NCBI GenBank assembly: GCA_023228985.1
Contig: JALOAC010000043.1
Location: 1-10,386 of the forward strand
Length of the DNA stretch: 10,386 bases
Reading direction: 5' to 3'
From: Thiopseudomonas sp.
Lineage (GTDB): Bacteria > Pseudomonadota > Gammaproteobacteria > Pseudomonadales > Pseudomonadaceae
Shown here in pieces: positions 7,469 through 10,386 of the stretch. Each line of letters begins with the position of its first letter. The first letter of the stretch is position 1. The translations under genes and the position numbers were made by a program. The notes under the pieces were generated by a model. The model made no database searches. It was not told the DNA's origin and worked only from the letters and a program-made list of their open reading frames with translations.

Positions 7469-7474
7469 CCTTAC

Positions 7475-9007
7475 TCAAAGCATGCCAACGTCATAGGGGA
7501 TTTGTTTAAAGGTGATATTGGCTTGCTGCAAACGTGCAGCACCTAAGCGACACGATTCACCATAAATCACAATTTTTTGCTGGTTCTGAATATCAGGTAA
7601 CTCATTGAGCACGGCACTGGTGAGCACATTGCCGCCTTGTGGCCGGCGATCACCTAAAATACCGTTATACAACAGGTAGTACGCTGTACCATTATTAACA
7701 CCCAGTAACGGGCTATCCGCTTGGCCTTGCAGTGGCGTTTTGTTTTCTAAATACCAAATATGTGCCGCTAAAGTCGGGAATTTAATCTCGCTATTTAGGC
7801 TACCGTACTCATCAAATACCGCCTCACCCAATTTAAAGAAGCGAAAGCCACCCCCTCCTTGCCAATCAACGGCTTTGGATATGCCACCTTGTTCGCCATC
7901 GACGACTTTCTTTAAGCGAGTTTGACAATGGGTTTGTGCGTGCTCACCCATTTCGATACCGATATAACGGCGGTTCATTTTGTGAGCAACGGCGGCAGTG
8001 GTGCCTGAGCCGAGGAAAGAGTCGAGAACTAGATCGTTTGGATTAGTGGCAATTTCCAAGACTCTCTGCAAAAGTGACTCTGGTTTAGGTGTCGAAAAAG
8101 GGTGTGCCTTATTAAGTGCCAAAATTTCTCGTTTAGCTGTCTGGTTGTTTCCTACGTCATCGTGGCGCCAGACAGTTGTCGGTACAGTTCCCTCGCGAAC
8201 TACAGTTTCAAATTTCTTTAATCGTGGAACGCTATTTGTTCCCTTAACCCCCCACCAGATTAAATTCTCACTTACGTTTTGCTGATGTGATTTTTGATCA
8301 TAAGCCCACACCCTAACCGGGTTAGGCCAAACTTCTTCGCCAGTATTTGGGTTAACTATCGGATAATATAAATTAGGTCGCTCATTTTTTGACTTTGCAC
8401 AAGTGTAATCACCAGAACTCCATGCCCCCCTAGGGTCATTGTCTGGATTCTTAAAATTTCTTGACTGTTTTAAGCTTCGTTTTAATAAATTAGGAAACCA
8501 TCCATCACGATTTTTTGCATACAGAAAAATATGGTCATGATTTTGACTTAACCATTTTGCGTCATTTTGGGGTGAAAACTTTTTTTCCCACATGATGTTT
8601 GCAATAAAATTCCGTCGACCAAACACCTCATCGCACATCACTTTTAAATAATGCGCTTCATGATCATCAATCGTAATCCAGATGCTACCATCTTCTGACA
8701 GTAACTCCCGCAGTAACTCCAAGCGCGGGTACATCAACGACAGCCATTTGCTGTGCTCTAAATTATCGTCGTAATGCTCAAAGGCTGATTGAGTGTTATA
8801 AGGCGGGTCAATAAAAATACACTTCACTTTGCCAGCATAAAAAGGAATCAGTGCTTTCAACGCTTCCAGGTTATCGCCCTGAATCAGCAGGTTTTCATTA
8901 TCCGCCTCGCCATAGGACAACTCCGGCACTTCCTCAAGCAAACGATAGGTGGACTTCTGCGCGGCAGTTACCGCTTGGTCTTTATTGAGCCAATGAAGAA
9001 TAGGCAT
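7475..9007 (-). CDS. mod: Type III DNA adenine-N6 methyltransferase, Mod subunit
   Basis: The methylation and recognition subunit of the type III system, 510 residues. It transfers a methyl group from AdoMet to adenine in the recognition site. The motif order is that of the beta class: catalytic DPPY (67-70, 'IFIDPPYNTQS') comes first and the AdoMet-binding motif I 'DSFLGSGTT' (329-337) later. Between them, about residues 140-290, is the target recognition domain. A C-terminal extension of about 130 residues is not part of the catalytic fold. It is shorter than EcoP15I Mod (about 640), within the range of the family. The ATG at 9007 has AAGGA (9013-9017) 5 bases upstream. The recognition part is markedly AT-rich compared with the ends of the gene. 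No tandem repeat of the phase-variable type is present; the longest homopolymer is an A7 (8580-8586). Confidence 0.95.
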   Translation of the reverse strand: MPILHWLNKDQAVTAAQKSTYRLLEEVPELSYGEADNENLLIQGDNLEALKALIPFYAGKVKCIFIDPPYNTQSAFEHYDDNLEHSKWLSLMYPRLELLRELLSEDGSIWITIDDHEAHYLKVMCDEVFGRRNFIANIMWEKKFSPQNDAKWLSQNHDHIFLYAKNRDGWFPNLLKRSLKQSRNFKNPDNDPRGAWSSGDYTCAKSKNERPNLYYPIVNPNTGEEVWPNPVRVWAYDQKSHQQNVSENLIWWGVKGTNSVPRLKKFETVVREGTVPTTVWRHDDVGNNQTAKREILALNKAHPFSTPKPESLLQRVLEIATNPNDLVLDSFLGSGTTAAVAHKMNRRYIGIEMGEHAQTHCQTRLKKVVDGEQGGISKAVDWQGGGGFRFFKLGEAVFDEYGSLNSEIKFPTLAAHIWYLENKTPLQGQADSPLLGVNNGTAYYLLYNGILGDRRPQGGNVLTSAVLNELPDIQNQQKIVIYGESCRLGAARLQQANITFKQIPYDVGML

Positions 9008-9075
9008 GGTTTTCCTTAAAAATATCTGTGATTTGTGCGACTACTATCCGAGGTCACACTAAAATAATTTTTGCC

Positions 9076-9107
9076 ATAGAATACAGCGCGCCATGCATTG
9101 ATTCTAT
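9076..9107. other. Inverted repeat in the gap upstream of mod
   Basis: ATAGAAT (9076-9082) and ATTCTAT (9101-9107) form a 7-bp stem around an 18-base interior containing the small palindromes gcgcgc and atgcat. On the minus strand it follows the stop of the 254-aa gene and is followed by an A/T-rich run (CAAAAATTATTTT). It might be a weak terminator or an operator controlling mod. I see no convincing -35/-10 pair in 9019-9141. Confidence 0.3.
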
Positions 9108-9141
9108 TCTCAACTCTGTAAGACATCAGAACTTACTGCGT

Positions 9142-9906
9142 TTAGTATGCTAATTTTTTCAGTCGTAATACCGTTAATGACTGGCCATTGTACAGCCAAT
9201 AGTCAGGACCACGCACGGCTTTACGTGCTATGCCTATTTGCGCGAATGCAGTAATAGCTGCACGTGACAGACTCAGGATTTGGCCAGCAAAACGCACTTG
9301 TTTGTGATTGAGCACGGTACAGGTTAGTCGGCCATCCGCCTTAAAAGTCAACACCGTACCGACTGCTATATCCAGTTCTGTAAAAGTAAACGGTTTTAAC
9401 GGCGCTACCTCGCTAAGCTCTTTAAGAAGCTCAGTGAACGCAGATGACTGCTCCACAGGAATGTCATTGGCTTCGATGACATCAATTTCTAACGTTTGTT
9501 TTTTGCTTTTAGAAAAGTTGCTAATCGTTTTGCCTGCAAATTCAATCACATGCGTACCTAGAAAAACCTGAACCACAAACTGTTGTAACTGATGTACGGC
9601 CTGTACCAGCGCCATATGCTCTGGGCTGTCTTGCGCTGTTGTTAAAAAATCATTGCGGTACTGATTAAAGTGCATGCCAATATTGGCCAAGGCTTCATAG
9701 ACAATAAAATACAGATCTTCGCCCGCACAGTAGTCGGCATCTAGCTCAAAGCATTCGATTAATGCTGCGCCTAAAGCGTTAACCCTATGCCACTGAGGCA
9801 TAGCGGTGTAATCAGGGTTTTGATTGCTAAAAATCAGACTTATTTTATGGGCTTCTTTGTTTCTGTCCTCAAGAGTTGATTCTTGCCACCATATTTGCGC
9901 TAACAC
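9142..9906 (-). CDS. Uncharacterised protein with RAMA-like C-terminal domain, upstream of type III R-M genes
   Basis: I do not recognise the whole protein (254 residues from a GTG start). The last 85 residues, from 'PFTFTELDIAVGTVLTFKAD' through 'VRFAGQILSLSRAAI' to 'GPDYWLYNGQSLTVLRL', resemble the RAMA-type domain (restriction/adenine methylase associated). Its features are 'F..L.I..G..L.F', a 'V.F.G' strand, 'SLS.AA' and a final 'W.YNG..L..LR'. The N-terminal 130 residues are mostly helical, with acidic and aromatic residues and 'LYFIVYEALANIGMHFNQY'; no catalytic motif is visible. A Lys/Ser-rich linker 'NFSKSKKQTLE' separates the two parts. It lies 134 bases upstream of mod on the same strand, so a role with the restriction system is inferred. 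No SD precedes the GTG. The frame stays open upstream to a TAA at 9942-9940, and a few upstream codons read plausibly, so the original N-terminus may have been lost at the junction with tehB. Confidence 0.7.
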   Translation of the reverse strand: MLAQIWWQESTLEDRNKEAHKISLIFSNQNPDYTAMPQWHRVNALGAALIECFELDADYCAGEDLYFIVYEALANIGMHFNQYRNDFLTTAQDSPEHMALVQAVHQLQQFVVQVFLGTHVIEFAGKTISNFSKSKKQTLEIDVIEANDIPVEQSSAFTELLKELSEVAPLKPFTFTELDIAVGTVLTFKADGRLTCTVLNHKQVRFAGQILSLSRAAITAFAQIGIARKAVRGPDYWLYNGQSLTVLRLKKLAY

Positions 9907-10082
9907 TTGAAAGTAGTGCTCATGGCGCAGACAATCAGCTTATAGCCGCCGGGCAACGTGTGCGCCTGCATATCAGCGATGACCGCCTCAACCCGCGCCG
10001 GGTCGAGAAACATCAGCGTGACGGTGCAGGCAATAAAACCGTAATTATCTGTCAGCACGGCAGTATTCAGAGGCTCCTTAGT
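9900..10082 (-). pseudogene. tehB: tehB remnant (tellurite-resistance methyltransferase fragment)
   Basis: The minus-strand frame ending with TAG at 9902-9900 has 61 open codons after a TGA at 10085-10083. It encodes 'LTDNYGFIACTVTLMFLD' then 'PARVEAVIADMQAHTLPG' then 'GYKLIVCAMSTTF'. This matches the middle of TehB, where E. coli reads 'YDFILSTVVLMFLE' ... '[20 protein letters not shown]'. TehB is an AdoMet-dependent methyltransferase of about 200 residues that detoxifies tellurite. Here the N-terminal half with the AdoMet-binding motif I and the C-terminal quarter are absent, and no usable start precedes the fragment, so it is not functional. Similarity stops at about 9910-9920, where the 254-aa gene begins. 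GC is higher than in the adjoining restriction genes. Confidence 0.75.
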
Positions 10083-10153
10083 TCAAGATAAAGTACTATG
10101 CATAACCCGATCCGCGACGCAATTAAATGATACGAAACAAGCTTAACAGCCAG

Positions 10154-10176
10154 CGCGCTCGCACACCTTTGAGCGC
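10154..10176 (-). terminator. Possible terminator hairpin after the membrane protein gene
   Basis: GCGCTC (10155-10160) and GAGCGC (10171-10176) form a GC-rich 6-bp stem with a 10-base loop, immediately after the stop codon of the membrane-protein gene. On the minus strand it is followed by an only moderately T-rich sequence (TGTTAAGCTTGTTTC), so efficient intrinsic termination is uncertain. Confidence 0.35.
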
Positions 10177-10386
10177 TACAGCAACGGAGCTTGACCATAA
10201 AGCCCCAGCAACTGCAGCCCATCAAGCAAGACTAAGCCTGCAAACAGAGCCAGCAGTAACGCCAGCGTGCGCATTACGACTCTATAGGCTCGCTCGCTGA
10301 GTAAGTGGCGATACTGACCTACCAAGACAGCTAAAACCACCTTTGAGCCGACCAAGGGCAGGTAAAAGCCCAGCATAAACAACACG
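10176..10386 (-). CDS. C-terminal part of a multi-spanning membrane protein (runs off the window)
   Basis: The frame is open to the right edge, so only the last 70 or so residues are seen; the GTG at 10385 is just the first possible start in the window. Two strongly hydrophobic segments are visible, 'MLFMLGFYLPLVGSKVVLAV' and 'TLALLLALFAGLVLLDGLQ'. Between them is a basic cytoplasmic-type loop 'GQYRHLLSERAYRVVMR', which puts the loop inside by the positive-inside rule. The last residues are 'LGLYGQAPLL'. The pattern fits the C-terminus of a LysE-like or other small transporter, but I cannot name the family with confidence. It is transcribed towards the tehB remnant. Confidence 0.55.
   Translation of the reverse strand, partial: VLFMLGFYLPLVGSKVVLAVLVGQYRHLLSERAYRVVMRTLALLLALFAGLVLLDGLQLLGLYGQAPLL

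Noticed and set aside
8580..8586. A7 tract inside mod as a phase-variation switch
   Set aside because: Phase-variable type III mod genes usually carry long tandem repeats or longer homopolymers. A run of seven in an intact frame is too weak to claim.
10074..10079. AAGGAG as an SD for a start in the tehB fragment
   Set aside because: There is no ATG, GTG or TTG at suitable distance in the TehB frame; the nearest in-frame GTG (10058) is 15 bases away and the protein lacks its N-terminal half.
9876..10091. 71-codon + strand open frame over the tehB fragment
   Set aside because: The opposite strand gives a clear TehB match, while this frame has no recognisable content or SD.
1..10386. CRISPR array, tRNA, rRNA or insertion-sequence transposase
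   Set aside because: No regularly spaced repeats, tRNA-like folds that I could recognise, rRNA sequence or transposase frames were seen.

Overview
The window looks like part of a gammaproteobacterial chromosome, most likely a moderate-GC member of Pseudomonas in the broad sense. This rests on three things: a pair of inverted REP elements at 4337-4405 of the Pseudomonas type, a Fur-box-like site upstream of a siderophore ABC operon, and a tehB remnant. The assignment is an inference; there is no rRNA or other marker gene here.

Left part (1-4300). A small ArsR-type winged-helix regulator on the + strand converges on a four-gene, minus-strand iron-siderophore ABC import operon. In transcription order the operon is a periplasmic binding protein (4211-3282), two FecCD-type permeases (3176-2178 and 2187-1228) and an ATPase (1231-473). 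The order and protein motifs match the Vct (Vibrio), Ceu (Campylobacter) and Ycl (Bacillus) family for ferric catecholate siderophores. The binding protein keeps the His and Tyr that complete iron coordination in CeuE. Upstream lie a good SD, a sigma-70-like promoter, a Fur-like box and a palindrome centred on the -10. A long stem-loop sits between the binding-protein gene and the first permease gene. No TonB-dependent receptor or siderophore synthesis gene is in the window.

Middle (4320-4760). This gene-poor stretch holds a REP pair and, on the minus strand, what looks like a decayed small lipoprotein gene. Its lipobox frame and its PEGA-like body are out of register by one base at an A6 tract, and the 3' end runs into the REP pair.

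Right part (4760-10386). A minus-strand defence module consists of an unrecognised 254-aa protein with a C-terminal domain resembling the RAMA (restriction/adenine methylase associated) type, then a type III DNA methyltransferase (mod), then the type III restriction subunit (res). The central, probably target-recognition, part of mod is much more AT-rich than its ends. Directly upstream of the 254-aa gene is a piece of tehB about 50 codons long with both ends missing, so the module's right junction appears to lie in an old tehB. At the right edge is the C-terminal end of a membrane protein running off the window.

The least explained element is the 254-aa gene coupled to the type III restriction-modification pair.
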